Shown here piece after piece: positions 11,764 through 24,400 of a DNA stretch of 64,000 nt. The notes beneath the pieces were generated by a model. That model was not told the DNA's origin. It ran no database searches and saw only the letters and a program-made list of their open reading frames with translations. A program made the position numbers and the translations under genes. The DNA comes from Vanilla planifolia (lineage: Eukaryota; Streptophyta; Magnoliopsida; Asparagales; Orchidaceae): contig CM043869.1 in assembly GCA_023846275.1 (NCBI GenBank), forward strand, positions 34,354,737 to 34,418,736, in the 5' to 3' direction. Numbering within the stretch: position 1 is the stretch's first letter; every line of letters begins with the position of its first letter.

Positions 11764-12360
11764 CTATGTTGCAGTATTATCTCTTTGGGCCATCCATTTT
11801 GACCTTAGTTTGTTTTGTCCTTAAAGATGTCTCAACATCTAAAAATTATGATATCTCATATAAAGATTAAGAACTCTCTTCAATAATTGATCTAAGAATT
11901 TATTCCTATATGAGATGTCGAACCTTGTTTGATGATTTCACTTCTTAGGATCTAAGTTGGCTATCATTCTTCACCATTTTTATGTTTTACAACTTCACCA
12001 ACTTCTATTTGTTTTTTCTTGAACTATATCAAACTAGTAGAGAGTTTACTCTAATATCATAAATGTGACAATTCAGTCTCTCTATGTTGTGACATTATCT
12101 TAGGTTATGAATTCTAACTAAAGTGTTTTTTTTTTCTCAAAAGGCTCCTCCATATCTAAAGACTATGATATATTGCACAAAAAACTAAGATCTCCCCTTA
12201 ACAAAAAATTTAAGACAATTAATTTCTAAACCTTAAAAGCTTATTAGTAAAAGCTACACTTTTCTTGGTGATTTGTTTCCTTAGTATCTCACATAATGAT
12301 CACTCAAGGTGCTCTTTGAGTGTTATGGTAATGCATTGTCATAGTTGGAAACTATCAAAG
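11764..12360. repeat. Tandem pair of diverged LTR-like segments, offset about 317 bp
   Basis: CTATGTTG at 11764 recurs at 12082; ATCTAAAAATTATGATAT at 11837 recurs as ATCTAAAGACTATGATAT at 12154, offsets 318 and 317. Both continue with AAGAACTCTC / AAGATCTCCC, then a TTTCACTTCTTAGGATCT / TTTGTTTCCTTAGTATCT block. The right copy abuts a primer-binding relic at 12048-12059, which argues for a retrotransposon LTR end. An internal tandem duplication of the LTR or two nested LTR fragments would both explain this. Confidence 0.7.
12048..12059 (-). other. Primer-binding-site relic (initiator tRNA-Met type)
   Basis: The complement reads TGATATTAGAGT against TGGTATCAGAGC: 9 of 12 match, and all three differences are G-to-A or C-to-T transitions. 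A TGTGACA at 12064 lies four bases further right, fitting an LTR edge for a minus-strand element. Confidence 0.55.
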
Positions 12361-13639
12361 ATGGTCAAACTACAACTATCCCTCCCAAAAATGATCACCT
12401 AACATGGATAGATTAAGAATGAACTCTAAGGGATAGAAATATGACTAAAACATTGTAACAATCTCTATATAATTGTGAATTGACTTAGAATTGTTAATTA
12501 TAGGAACACACTAAATTGTAACTATAGAATAACTTTGGTTAAGTAAATGATGCAAACACACTAAACACATCTAAATACTTTATACATCTTATAGCTAAAT
12601 ATATGAATAGACTATATCATACATAGATAAAATACTTATAACAAAGGTGGCATCCTTCTAGTGACCTAATATTGTTTATGACATTTAATAGATGAAAATG
12701 AAAAATATTCTTTTTCCTCAACCTTGCTTTTACAAAATAATATTATAATGAAAGAAAATGAGAGAACAAAAAGGAGACAAAGGTTGTAATGATAAAATGA
12801 ATAAGAAATTAAAGAGCAAAAAATGATTCTTAGATAGTTTGTCCTATTACCAATCTATGTCCAATGTTAAAACCCAAGATTAGGCTTTCCTCATTCATTG
12901 TCCTTTGCAAAAGCTAGAAGATAAATATTTCATAATATTAACACATGTTAACTTACAAATTAGACCAAAAAGGAAATCATCTTGTGCAAAGCTATTTATA
13001 AATCGTAACACCCCAAGATAGCCATATAAGAAAACCCACAAGGTTTTATCACTACACCAAAGAAGATTGCTACACTAATGCCATGATTTTAGTTAATTGA
13101 GCCAGCAAACAATGAAAAATAAAGTAATCTTATAAAAAGATATAATTCTAAACCTTAAAAATTCTTAAAAGTTATAATAGCACATTAGTTGAATTAGGTA
13201 ACTAAAAATTTAGAGAATGCATAATATTTTACTACAAAAAAAAAATAAAGTTAGGAACATTTATATTTGAGCCTTTTCTCTCTCTAAAATTTCATTTTTA
13301 AGTAATATCATTCAATCTATTTTACATAATTATTAGAAATTATATTGATGTCTCTAAAGCTCTTAATCATTTCACTTTGATCATTAATGAAATTGTCAAA
13401 AGAGATGCTGAAGGGCATCTCCAAATATAGTGAAATAGTACAAAGCTAAGATAATATTCGTGTTGATGAAATCTATGTGAGAAGTAGTGTGACATCTCCT
13501 AGAATTGTCTATCATAATCTAAAGAAGGCCAAGGTATTGGCTAATAAGATATATATATGTCATGGCTAAATAACAGAATTCTGTGGTTACCAAATTTGTG
13601 GAGGCTATTCATGTAAGAACAACCTTCTTATAAGAGGGG
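12361..13639. other. AT-rich DNA, probably LTR remainder and spacer
   Basis: No gene or family motif. The first few hundred bases probably continue the LTR-like segment that begins at 12064. TATAAGAGGGGGA at 13630-13642, just before the next LTR copy, resembles a polypurine tract. Confidence 0.4.
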
Positions 13640-15396
13640 GATAAGATGAGGGATAAAGTGAATTATATTTCTTTTTAAATTAGCTAAGTAAGCTTCATAT
13701 ATATTTTGAAAACTTGATCTTATTGTTATTTACATTAAAATATTTAGAAAACTCTTTTTTATTTTTTAAAATAATTGTGTGATAATTTACGATAAGTTAA
13801 TGTTCAAGGATTTTTAGGTGGTTTTAAAAAAAACTTAGGCATATGTCTACCCCTCACTACATAAGACTAAATCACTCATTCTATTCACCTTTTGTCCCAA
13901 GAGGGGTAGATGAATACCATTATAAGAAGGTCTAAAAGGATCTAAAAGTAACCCAAACTATACAATTAAATGGCTTACAAGAGTCAAGAAACTTGGAAAC
14001 TTCAAAGAACAATGACTAAAATGAACTTAGCATTTTTGCATGCAAAACATGTATAACTTTACTTATAATAAATGCATAAATAAGTGATGCACTAAATATA
14101 TGAATGAAAATATGTTTCCATTCATTTCTTGAAAGAATGATTTTAGAATGAGAGTACATGTAGTTTTAGAAAGGGGTATCAGGAATTCTAGAATACTGAA
14201 GTATGAATCCATTTATTAGAAGTAAAAATTCAATCTCTTGATTTAAAAATCTTGAGTAAAGTTCTTATCTAAAGGTTTCTTGTGTTATTTATAAGCATAG
14301 AAGATTTATTAAGACAATTCCAATAGATAGGTAATAACTATATTTTATTTCTTGAAAAAGTTAAACTAGTTATTATAGGTTTACACTTCAAAACATAATT
14401 TTTAATCAACTAGATCATATTGCATGAAAATAAAAAAAAGAACCATACATATTATATGCTAAATAATAATATATTATATAAAACTCTTAGGTTAGGTTTA
14501 GATATAAATTTTAAAAAATAATACTATACAATAATTAATTATCATATCATATGAAATATTTAGATTTTCTCATATTTAGACTAATGTCTTAAATGTTCCA
14601 TACATTAATATATAATATATCATACGAAAATCTCAAGTTAATTTTAAAAAATTTCATCTATTCAAACAAAATATTTGATCAACAAAAGATAATATATATG
14701 ATAACAGGTTTTGTACCTTATGATATTTTTATTTTTTCAAAAATAACTCTTATCGCACCATCCAATTGACAATACTACACCAATTGAGTTAGTCAAATTG
14801 TAAGATAGTAGTAATTGTATCATACAATGAATTTGAGATTCTTAAATCCTCTCAATTGAATACTTTATTTTGATAACATACCAACATAAATTTCTAAATA
14901 TATTGTATGATCACATAAAAACTAGTTTACATTAATCCCAATTTATAATAAATTTTGATAAACAAGTTTTCTTAAGAACTTACACTTGGTTAAGTATTAA
15001 GTGATGAAAATAAATTTACAAAACTAATATTATTATAGAAAATACTTGATTGATATGTGATATTAAGTGTATATCAAGATCACTTAGGTAAGTTCATGAT
15101 CTTAAGTGTCACATATAAAATAGTATAGGGTCTAAAATTCTAACTCACCTAAGTGAAAGATAATATACTCATGATTGCAGCCACACCATCAAGAGCAATG
15201 TTCATCCATGGTTTCAATCACTTGTGAAAAGAACCCATCATTAACGTTGCATCTTCTTGAGATATAATGTTAATGCATCTTGTAAAATCATCTTTTGATC
15301 TTCTTAGGGCAATAAATGTAAGAAAAAATATTATTAAAATTTAATATATGATTTTGTTATTATCAAACTCTCACATAAGAAAATGGTATTAACAAT
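13640..15396 (-). repeat. LTR-like long direct repeat, left copy (about 1.76 kb)
   Basis: Anchors match the right copy at 17.39-19.18 kb in order and orientation: AACCTTCTTATAAGAGGGGG (13621) with AACTTTCTTATAAGAAGGGG (17368); CACCTTTTGTC (13886 and 17627); CCACACCATCAAG (15181 and 18966); AACAAT (15391 and 19173). Offsets are 3747, 3741, 3785 and 3782 bp, so the whole segments are homologous with small indels. The minus orientation is chosen because the right copy adjoins the 3' end of a minus-strand copia pol. Minus-strand text CTTGGGAGACTTATGAATTG just outside the right edge fits a decayed polypurine tract. Confidence 0.75.
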
Positions 15397-16508
15397 TCAT
15401 AAGTCTCCCAAGGCATCCAATTCTTCTAAGACTGTTAATTGAGGTGTCATATCAAGAAAAAGGTTAATGTAGTTCAAAATTTAGATCAATGTGAGGTGCA
15501 TATGCTCTAAGTAGTTCTCTGAGCATAAAAAGATTAGATGATGAAAATGGAAATACTTTCATATCTTGCTTTCCATGGAAACTTAGTTGGCTTCCTTTTG
15601 ATATAGTAGTATATGAGTTGATCATGCATGATATCAACACTTTTCTATAATTTCTAGATCTAGTTTTACTTGTTATATATAATTGTTTGAGTGAACATAG
15701 ATCTATGTGCATGCCAAATCAGATATGCCAAATAATTCAATAATTTAACATTTGGATTATGATAATTTATGAAGGAATTTTTGATAGTTTAGTCAAAATT
15801 GGCCTCCAACTATATTAAATATATCTCAACTCTTATAGAAAATGTGAAGAACAAATGAATGAAATCTTTTGTTAGCTCAAAACCATTTTCCTACAAGATT
15901 TGTATGAGGCATGAGCTAAACAATTATCATGTAGATTTGCATAAAAGTGAGCATTAGTACTAACAAAATGCCAAAATTAAAGTATACAAGATTTTGTAAG
16001 CTAGCGTCATGGACAAGTGCATGAATCTTTCATTAATAATTAATGCTCTTGGATAATAGATTTTTCAAATGGCAATTTTGTGATCTAAAATGATTAAATA
16101 CATCACTATTAAAGAAAAATCTCATCTCATCATAGTCTTCTTCTTGTATTGGAAGTAAGACTAGAAGTGCTCTATTAAATCTCTTAAAAGATGGTAGTTC
16201 CATAAGTAAACACATTCTTAATGGAAGAAAAGATGAAGTTTTTTTTTGCTAAAGTAAGTTTAATGAGAATGAGCATAATGCTTCAACAAGAAGAAAATAA
16301 AAATATACCATGGATCTAAAGTGGATAGCACCAAAGTAGATAAAGAAATAGTAGTTGTAGAATGCCCTTTGATGCATTTGCAAGTATTGATGAGATTTGC
16401 AAAGAAAAAAGTATACAAAAGAAAACTTGAGTGGATTTTATTTCCTTAAGAAAATAATGGGAATTTGAGAAATTAGTTACCACATATTATAGAAGAGTGA
16501 TGAGTTGC

Positions 16509-16690
16509 TTCAAATAACCTCCTTAATTGTTCTTACACTCAAAAAAATCTTTTATTTGTTTAATCATATTGTAGGTTCTAAAAAAGCCAAGTCTTTTTTC
16601 AAATCACCTCGATTCTCAATTCTTTTAACACTCACAAAAATGTCATATTTATTCAATCATCTTGTATATTCAAAAAATGGATCTTGTGTC
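16509..16690. repeat. Two-copy tandem duplication, period 89 bp
   Basis: TTCAAATAACCTCCTTAATT at 16509 recurs as TTCAAATCACCTCGATTCTC at 16598. The following CTTACACTCAAAAAAATCTT / TTAACACTCACAAAAATGTC and TTTAATCATATTGTA / TTCAATCATCTTGTA blocks also match. The 77-codon plus-strand frame at 16505-16738 spans the duplication and so shows an internal protein repeat by chance. Confidence 0.85.
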
Positions 16691-17068
16691 TTTATTTGGT
16701 TAACCCCATTTAATAAGACATTCAATAAATTGGATTGAACAGTTTGATTAGATGTGGTATTCCTTTTAGAACTTTTATATGTGCATATGTGTAGAATGCA
16801 TTCATAAATGTGAGATGACACCATCCAATACCCTAATTCGACTATTTGATAATTTAAACATTTCCAACCGTTTGAACTCTCCTTTTGTCACCTAGAATAA
16901 TGGTGTTATTGATCAAACCATCTAACATATATCAAAACATCTAATATGTGCATATTGAACCATCTAAAATAGTTAACACCTTTGCAAATCATTTTACTTT
17001 TATTATTATTTTTCAGGATAGTGTTTTGTCATTGTTTTATCATGAATATCAACACTTTGGATCTTGAA

Positions 17069-17089
17069 ACACACACACACACACACACA
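17069..17089. repeat. (AC)10 microsatellite
   Basis: An uninterrupted AC dinucleotide run of about 21 bp. Confidence 0.97.
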
Positions 17090-17387
17090 TGAAGGTAAAT
17101 TAGTAAGATCAATTTATATGACACTAGCACATAAATGGACCATGGCATTATATAGTATTCGTTAGGCCTTCAAAAAATTTAATTGAAAACACATGATATC
17201 ATAGTTTATGTCTTAGTGACTTGTGATGTTTGTTGAGTCTTAATTAAGATTTAGTACATGTATTTTTGTTGAATTTATTATGCATTCTAGTAGTTGTCAT
17301 TGTTGGGTTTGAAATGAAAGAAACTTAAATCTATTTGATAAAATCCAAAAATAGTTATTTTAATTGTAACTTTCTTATAAGAAGGGG

Positions 17388-19177
17388 GATGTGTGAATTG
17401 TACTCTTATGATAATTAGAAAAGTAAACTTTACTACAAACTTTGTATTATTGTATTTAATTTTATCTACACTAAGTATTTTATAAGAAAAACTCTTAATT
17501 CATTTTGAAAGAGGTTGTGTGTGATTGTAATAAGTAAAAAACACATGCAATTTTACGTGGCTTGACAAATACACAAGCTTATCTCCACCTTTGACCATGA
17601 AAGACTAGACTTCTTAAAATCACCACCACCTTTTGTCTAAAGGTGGGTATGTAAAAAACTTTTACAAAATAAGATTCACAAGAATCATAAGTAGCCTAAA
17701 AAGTTATAAAAAATGTGTTTATAGTATCTATAAAAATGACAAATACACTAATTAAAAGTAAATATATTACTTCATTTTAATAATAACACCAATATAAGAA
17801 GAGCCTATCACCAATGCAAATAACTAATGGCATAATATATAAGAATATACAATGAGGCTTTCAATTAAAAGATGAAAGAATTTTGCAAAGTTTTTTAGTA
17901 TAATGCTTTTATGTAAAGTCTAGAAAATTTGAAATGAGTGAAATTCCTTCAACACAACAAAGATGATAAAATTGATTCCTTTTTCTTAATTAGTTTTGCA
18001 TTATCTTATTCTCTAAATGTTTTATTCTCTATTTATAGAAAATATCTCATTAAAAAGATAGAATATAGTATTAGCAACTACTAAATAATGTCTATAATCC
18101 ATTTCTCCAAATAGTTAAATTGGCTATTACATATTTTTGACATCGATCATATTGTATGATAGAATAGAATGTATAATATGGCGACTCTAAATGAACAACT
18201 CAGATAATAACTAAAACTATATGAGTTCCTTCAACTCTTTGTATTACATGGTTTAGAAACTAATTGTATAGTGTAATAAATAAGTATTATACCATATCAA
18301 ATGCTCTAATTTAGTTGCGACAAAGGTAAGTTCATCTATTTAACTTAAGAGAATAATATTATATGAAATTCTTGAGTTTTTATTTCACTCATCTTTTCAT
18401 ATTCAAATTATTTGTTATACTATATTATGTCATGCCATTATACTAAGTTAAATTTTCAACTTATATTTTCTCTCACAATCCAAATTCTAAAAATGATCAT
18501 ATTGTATGATAATATATATCATAACATATATATTTTTCTTACATTCCACTTAAGAGTGTATTGATATTGTAACTAATCACATTATATGGCATAAAGAATC
18601 ATATTATACATCATAATGGTGCTCTTATTAATACACATAGTTGGACTTTTCTTTTTTGGATGTTAGTTATAATATTGATCATGATTGATGTATTATATTG
18701 TTTGATAAGTATAAATTGAGCTTATCTAAAAATTTAGGTTTTTTTATACTCACATATATGATTGATTCTTAACTGACTTATTTACAAGACTTAGAATAAT
18801 ATCACAAACTAGTGAGAATGCAAGTGGATATGAGTGGAAAGGTTATGATGGAGCATGAAGTTGATTTAAACATGAATGATATCCTAAGTATTGCAAGAAA
18901 ATATTGGATATACTTTAAGATTATAAATTCACCAAAAAGTAACTAAAGAATAATCATGATGGTAGCCACACCATCAAGTGCAAGTTCTGTCATGGGTTGA
19001 ACTATTATGTGATTCATATCCTTGATGAAGTCCCATGGTGACACACAATGTCATCACATCTTAAATGATTATCAACTTATACTAATTGTGAGTCATTAAA
19101 TAAAATAACACATTAGTAAATTTTATCATATGATTTCATCATCTTCAAATTACTAAAAACAGTCATAGAGATAACAA
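17388..19177 (-). repeat. LTR-like long direct repeat, right copy (about 1.79 kb), 3' LTR of the copia relic
   Basis: This is the partner of the repeat at 13.64-15.40 kb (anchors given there). On the minus strand the right edge reads CAAAGGAGAGATTGTTATC: a decayed copia polypurine tract (usually AAAGGGGGAGA) followed by TGTTA, which would be the LTR start. The RNase H relic of the same strand ends about 300 bp to the right, which fixes this as a 3' LTR. A CTATTTATAG near 18033 and several palindromic ATCATATTGTATGAT motifs lie inside. Confidence 0.75.
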
Positions 19178-19479
19178 TCTCTCCTTTGTAATGAAGATAA
19201 AATCATTACTATAAGTAAATATTAAACATATAGTAAGTAATTAAAATAATCATGAAAATGTAAGTGATGTAATCAAACTTTTTCTGCTCCACCAAAATTT
19301 TAGTTCCCCTTTAATTTATAATTTACATGAACTCAATTCATTAATATAATCTCCTTTTTTAATGCAATAATTCATGGTATATACTAACCTTCTCTCTTTA
19401 TTTTTGTTGTCATCCAAAAGGCAAGTCATTCAAAGGGGTTAATAATTCTTAATGACATTTTAATCTTTACAAATGTCTA

Positions 19480-21490
19480 ATATAATAAGGGTTTAGTGAA
19501 AATGTTTTCTAAATGTGTAATTGAGAGGATGAAATTTATAGAAACTTGTTCTTAAAGTAAGTAGTATCTAATGTGTATGTGTTTAGTCCAAGAGTGTTGA
19601 GTTAAGTTATTTGTAAAGTAAATGGTACTAATATTATAAAAATATATTTTTGTTTCATTTATATTAATATCATAATATTACAATTATTGTATTATCCATA
19701 AGGCTTGTGTTGCTTAACTGCCTACATCAATATATTAAGGTTTGGTAATCGATAAAGATATATAATTTTGTTTTTTTACTAGGACAATATATGAGTGAAT
19801 AGCCAAGGAATTGTCAAGTACCAAATGTACTCTTTTTATCAATTTTTCTTCTGGAGAAGTCAGAATTTGAATATGCATTAAGATCAAACCCTGTTTGACT
19901 TTGGGGTACCAAAGACCTAATATAGTTGTCTTAATAAAATATCTAAATATATGCTTTACTGCTTATAAGTAAGACATTTTGGGATTAGATTAGAGCCTAG
20001 CACATACAGGAACACACCATACATTATGCTAAGTTTATTTGTTATAAGATATACCAAAACTCTTATCATTCTTCTATACGACTTTATAGCTATGGATTTT
20101 CTATTTTCTTTCTTGTTTAGAGATATGGTTATAGACGTGAGGGTTATTTTTGCTTTTAAACATTATAACCCAAATCTTTTAGTAATTCTATATTATTCTT
20201 TGTTTGGGATATGAAAATGCTATTCCTACTTGCTTAACTTATAATTCTAAAAAGAAATTTAATTCTCCCATTAAACTCATTTATTGGACATAATAATTGC
20301 TTATTTTTTATATTCTTAATAAAAAATTGTCTATTTTTTCTTTAATAAAATCATTTAAAATGAAAAATCTATAATCTCTTATACAATACTCTAAGAGCTT
20401 GTTTTACGTCATATAATAATTTCTTCAATCTATAAGCATAATTCATTTTATCAGGTACCTCAAAACCTATAACTTGCTCCACATAAGCTTCTTCATTGAT
20501 ATAACCAATTAGAAAAGTGTTCTGACATCCATTGAATATAACTTAAATTCTTTATAAGATGCATAAGATAGTAATATCTTAATGGCTTGTAGTCTAGCAA
20601 TGGGTATAAATATCTCTTCTACATCTATACATTCTATTTAATTATAGTACTTAACAACTAACCTAACGTTTTTCCTAACAATAATATCATTTTCGATTAA
20701 CTTATTCTTAAATATCCCTTTACTTTCAATAATTGAATAGTTATGAGGCATTGGTGTCAACTCATATATCTTGTTTCTCTCAAATTAGTAAAGCTTTTCA
20801 TTCATTTCTATCAGCCAAAATTTATCATATAAAGCTTCTTCAACAAATTTAGGTTCATAATGTGATTCAAATACTAAATGGTTAAGGTAAGTTTTATTCT
20901 TAACTCCTTTACCAACTTCTCTTAAAATTTGATTTTTATGATGATCCTTCTTAAAATTCCACTCCTTAGTGACTTGATCTTCTATTGATTCCCTACGTTA
21001 TCTTTCTTGAGTGTGCTATCATCAACAATGCTAACTTTTCAAATTCATCAAGATCTTCTTTTATAATTCCTCTACCTTGCTTAATTGTAAGTGACTCAAC
21101 AAAGGTTATTTAAATTGACTCTTCCACTAATTAAGTATTTTTATTGAATGCTCCAAAGACTCAACATTAAATGAGTATCTTAAAAATATTCCTTCATAAA
21201 AATTTGGGTTAAACTTACCTAACTTGCTTTTACCATTGTTAAGCATATTACAAGTATAACCAAAAGCATGCAAATGAGCTATCTTGGCTTCTTAGAGTAT
21301 AGTAATTTATAAGGTATTAATTTCAACATTTTTTGAGCAAACACATAGTTTATTACATAACATGTATTGATTGCTTCAATTTAAAAATGTTTAGGTACAT
21401 TGTACTCATTAATCATGCACCTAGCCACATCTATTAGAATCATTTTCTTGCTTTTAACTATTTTGTTTTAATGTAGAGTCCTAGGTGACA
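19480..21490 (-). pseudogene. Ty1/copia pol relic: integrase end, reverse transcriptase, RNase H
   Basis: Minus-strand translation in several frames gives copia pol in normal order. Integrase end, 21490-21100: TPRTLH, KIVKSKK, DVARCMINEYNVPKHF, AHLHAFGYTC, NNGKSKLGKFNP, EGIFLRYS. RT, about 20890-20300: WLIEMNEKL, FERNKIYELTP, GIFKNKLIENDIIVRK, ARLQAIKILLSYASYKEFKL, MDVRT, YINEEAYVEQVIGFE, YRLKKLLYDVKQALR. RNase H, about 20130-19480: YRRMIRVLVYLITNKLSIMY, FGTPKS, STFGT-type text, ALWI, NLTQHSWTKHIHIRY, NIFTKPL. The text stops abruptly at about 21490, just after the segment aligned to the GVVERKNR integrase box, so the 5' half is deleted or displaced. Stops are frequent and the gene is dead. 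The style fits the Tork/Sire branch, but the lineage call is tentative. Confidence 0.9.
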
Positions 21491-24400
21491 AAATATATGT
21501 GAAATCTCATATTTACTATAATATTTAATAAAATGTTTTGTAATATCTAAAAAGTAAAGATAGGAGTTTTAATAAATTATAAATCATAAAATGTTGAAAA
21601 AATGATTGATGATCTTAAGAATTGATATTTATAAAAAATATTATTTTTAATTATATTTTAAGAATTTTTATAATTTTTCTAATTATTATTTTAAGATTAT
21701 ATGGTATCGTATAATATAATATTTTTAAAATCTTATAGAATGATCAAGTGATAGAATTAATTAGATGCATAGATTCATAAAGTGGGGCTTGTATCCTACA
21801 AGTACAACAATAAAATCATATAGGTACAATAAAGTGTAGTTAGTGCATCAACACTATAGATTGGGTGAGTTTGGCAAGCTAAAGAAGGGAAGGATTAACC
21901 ATATAGTATGACCAAAGAATAACATACAATATGATCAAGTAAAATAGAAAGAGAGAATGTGTTTGGGAGAAATGTGATAGAGACAAAAGATTGCTAAGGA
22001 TCATACAGGATGACCAAATCATTATACATGACCATTAATAGAAAAGAGAAAATGATCAGTATGTGTAATACAATATTAAATAATAGAAATGTAAGCAATG
22101 AACAAGTATGATCAATTAAGAAATAAAAGTTAACTAATTCTAATGGATTGAGTAATGAATGAATAAATTATATAATAGAAGCATTAGCATATAAGCACGA
22201 TAAGTTCTATAATGAGCATAATACAAAGGAATCATAAGGTTTCGATGTAAGAAGGAAGATACATCATACAATATAGTTAGAAATTATATAAGATTGTATG
22301 ATTAGAAATTTTGTAAGAGTTAAGGTAATGCTTATGTCGATTAAGTAGAAGTGGATTTTACATGCCTGACTAATGGATCATATCATTATAATTAGTATGA
22401 ATAAATATAGATGGCAAGAGATTCAACTAAGTGTATAATAAGAAGCTAGGTATCGAATCAGTATGATTAGGTTAAAAAAGTGATGTAAGCTTCGTATAAC
22501 ATAAGATGAATGGGCATATCATAGAAGTATGATAATTAGATCATACGAGTGTGATAAGAATATCTTAAGACAAGTTTAGACAATGTTGAAAAACATAGGA
22601 TACAATCATATCGATCGTACAGATAAAATCCATAAAAATTAAAACGATTTAAGATCAAAAATGATGAATGAATACATGAACCATCATAAGGAGAGTCTAA
22701 TCAAAGGAAAACCATTGAGAGATGCAAAATCAAAGGAACGCAACCATTGGAGGGAGTGAACAGACAAGAAATGTGAAAAGATGTCACTTTAATATAAAAG
22801 CAAGTGAGGCTGAGGATGGGAAGAATTTTTAACAAATTTATCAATGTAGTTAACTTTAGTCATTTGTATTAGAGTGAATGAAAGAGAGAAAATAAGTTCT
22901 CCCCAGTACTGAAAAGAATTTTAGAAGATTTAGATGCATAGTAAAGAAAATTGAGGGAAATCTCTAAATCCTATAGCAAGTCCGAAGCAAAGGTCTATGT
23001 CTTGGCGAGACCATTATTCAAATTTGAATAATAAGAAAACTTGCACCTATGTGTATTTATTTGATGTGATGCGTATTATAGGATAAAGGCCCTTAATGAT
23101 TTATATATTATCAATTGAAGATGCTCATGTAGATATTAAGTGAAACTTTTTTATGTGTGATGCATACTCGAAAGGTAGAGATATTTTTAGTGATAATATG
23201 AAATGATATAAATTAGGTATATTGTGTAATAATGTTTGTTAATATAATATAGATTGATAATAGTAGTCCTATCATGACAATGATATCATCAAATCAAGGA
23301 ATGAAAAATTACATTTGCTTGCAATGTTGGCAATGTAATCTTGGATTGCTTATTAATTGATATTAAAAGAAAATATATTTATTGATGATTGATAAGAGGG
23401 TAGACTTCTAGGAGGTGATCAAAAGGGAACCTCTTCAGGATGTTTGATTTTCTATGATTGCAATATTTTTATGACATGTTTAGTTGTATATGTTGCATGA
23501 GCATAAAATATTGCAATGTTATATTTACAAAATCTATTATTTCATAAATTATATGATAATGCTAACAAAAAGAGAAAATAAATGGAAAATATTATTGTGA
23601 TAATAATCATTAAAAAGGAAGAAGAAAAAAATGAAAAGAAAAGATGTTATTATGATAATAGTTACAAAAAAATGAAATGAAATGAATGTGAAAAGAGAAA
23701 AATGAAAAGGGTTTGGTGAAGAGGAGGCAATGTTTAAAATAAAAAGATGAGAGGTTATCCAAAATGGCATCAATATATTCTAGAATATTAGTTTCAGAGA
23801 TGCGCTAAAGGAGACTTCCTTTGTGTTGTTTGAACTTATAATAACTTGTTCATATACACACCCAATTTTGTTTATGAAAAGGACCTTTCCTTAAGCAATC
23901 CTTAAAAATGATAAAAATGTAAAAATTAACAAGAAACATGTAAATGCTTTAAAGGTTAATTTGCTAAAATTTTTAATGAAAATTAACTTACTTTTTATTA
24001 TTTGCTCTTCCTTTACCCATATTGTAATGTTACAAATGACTTATGAAAGCAGTTTCCCAAATTTTGCATTTATTTACATGTGCTTACGTGCATTTTTCTC
24101 TTTGTAAACATTGATTAACTCTTGCATATTTTGGCCTAACATGTTTAGGTCAAAAGGAAGACACTTCATGCTGATAACCAAACAGAGTGATAGCTAGCAC
24201 ATGATGATTTAGAAGATGTTGTCTTTATCATTAAATGTGTGATACTATTTTATTTTATTTAAAAAAAAGATATATAAAGAATTGTTTATCCATTACTGTT
24301 ATATAAAAACTATCATTTCAAAAGGAAATGCAAAAACTTGATGTTTCTAATAGTTGTAAATTGTTGATTTTTATATTAATTTTATTATTGATTAGATTTA

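Larger units (their letters stand above)
15397..17387 (-). mobile_element. Segment between the two LTR copies, probable internal remnant
   Basis: About 2 kb bounded by the two long direct repeats. Minus-strand open frames at 15464-15712 (82 residues) and 16033-16215 (60 residues) look protein-like but match no gag, pol or env motif I know. RNase H, which should follow a copia polypurine tract, was not seen here. The segment may be a deleted internal region, an extra ORF, or unrelated DNA between two insertions. Confidence 0.4.

Noticed and set aside
20026..20214. 62-codon plus-strand frame
   Set aside because: It lies opposite the copia RNase H/RT relic, whose minus-strand translation carries the motifs.
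23549..23773. Possible small membrane protein (Phe/Ile/Ser-rich)
   Set aside because: The hydrophobicity comes from an A-rich plus strand (GAAAAATGAAAAG repeats) read backwards.
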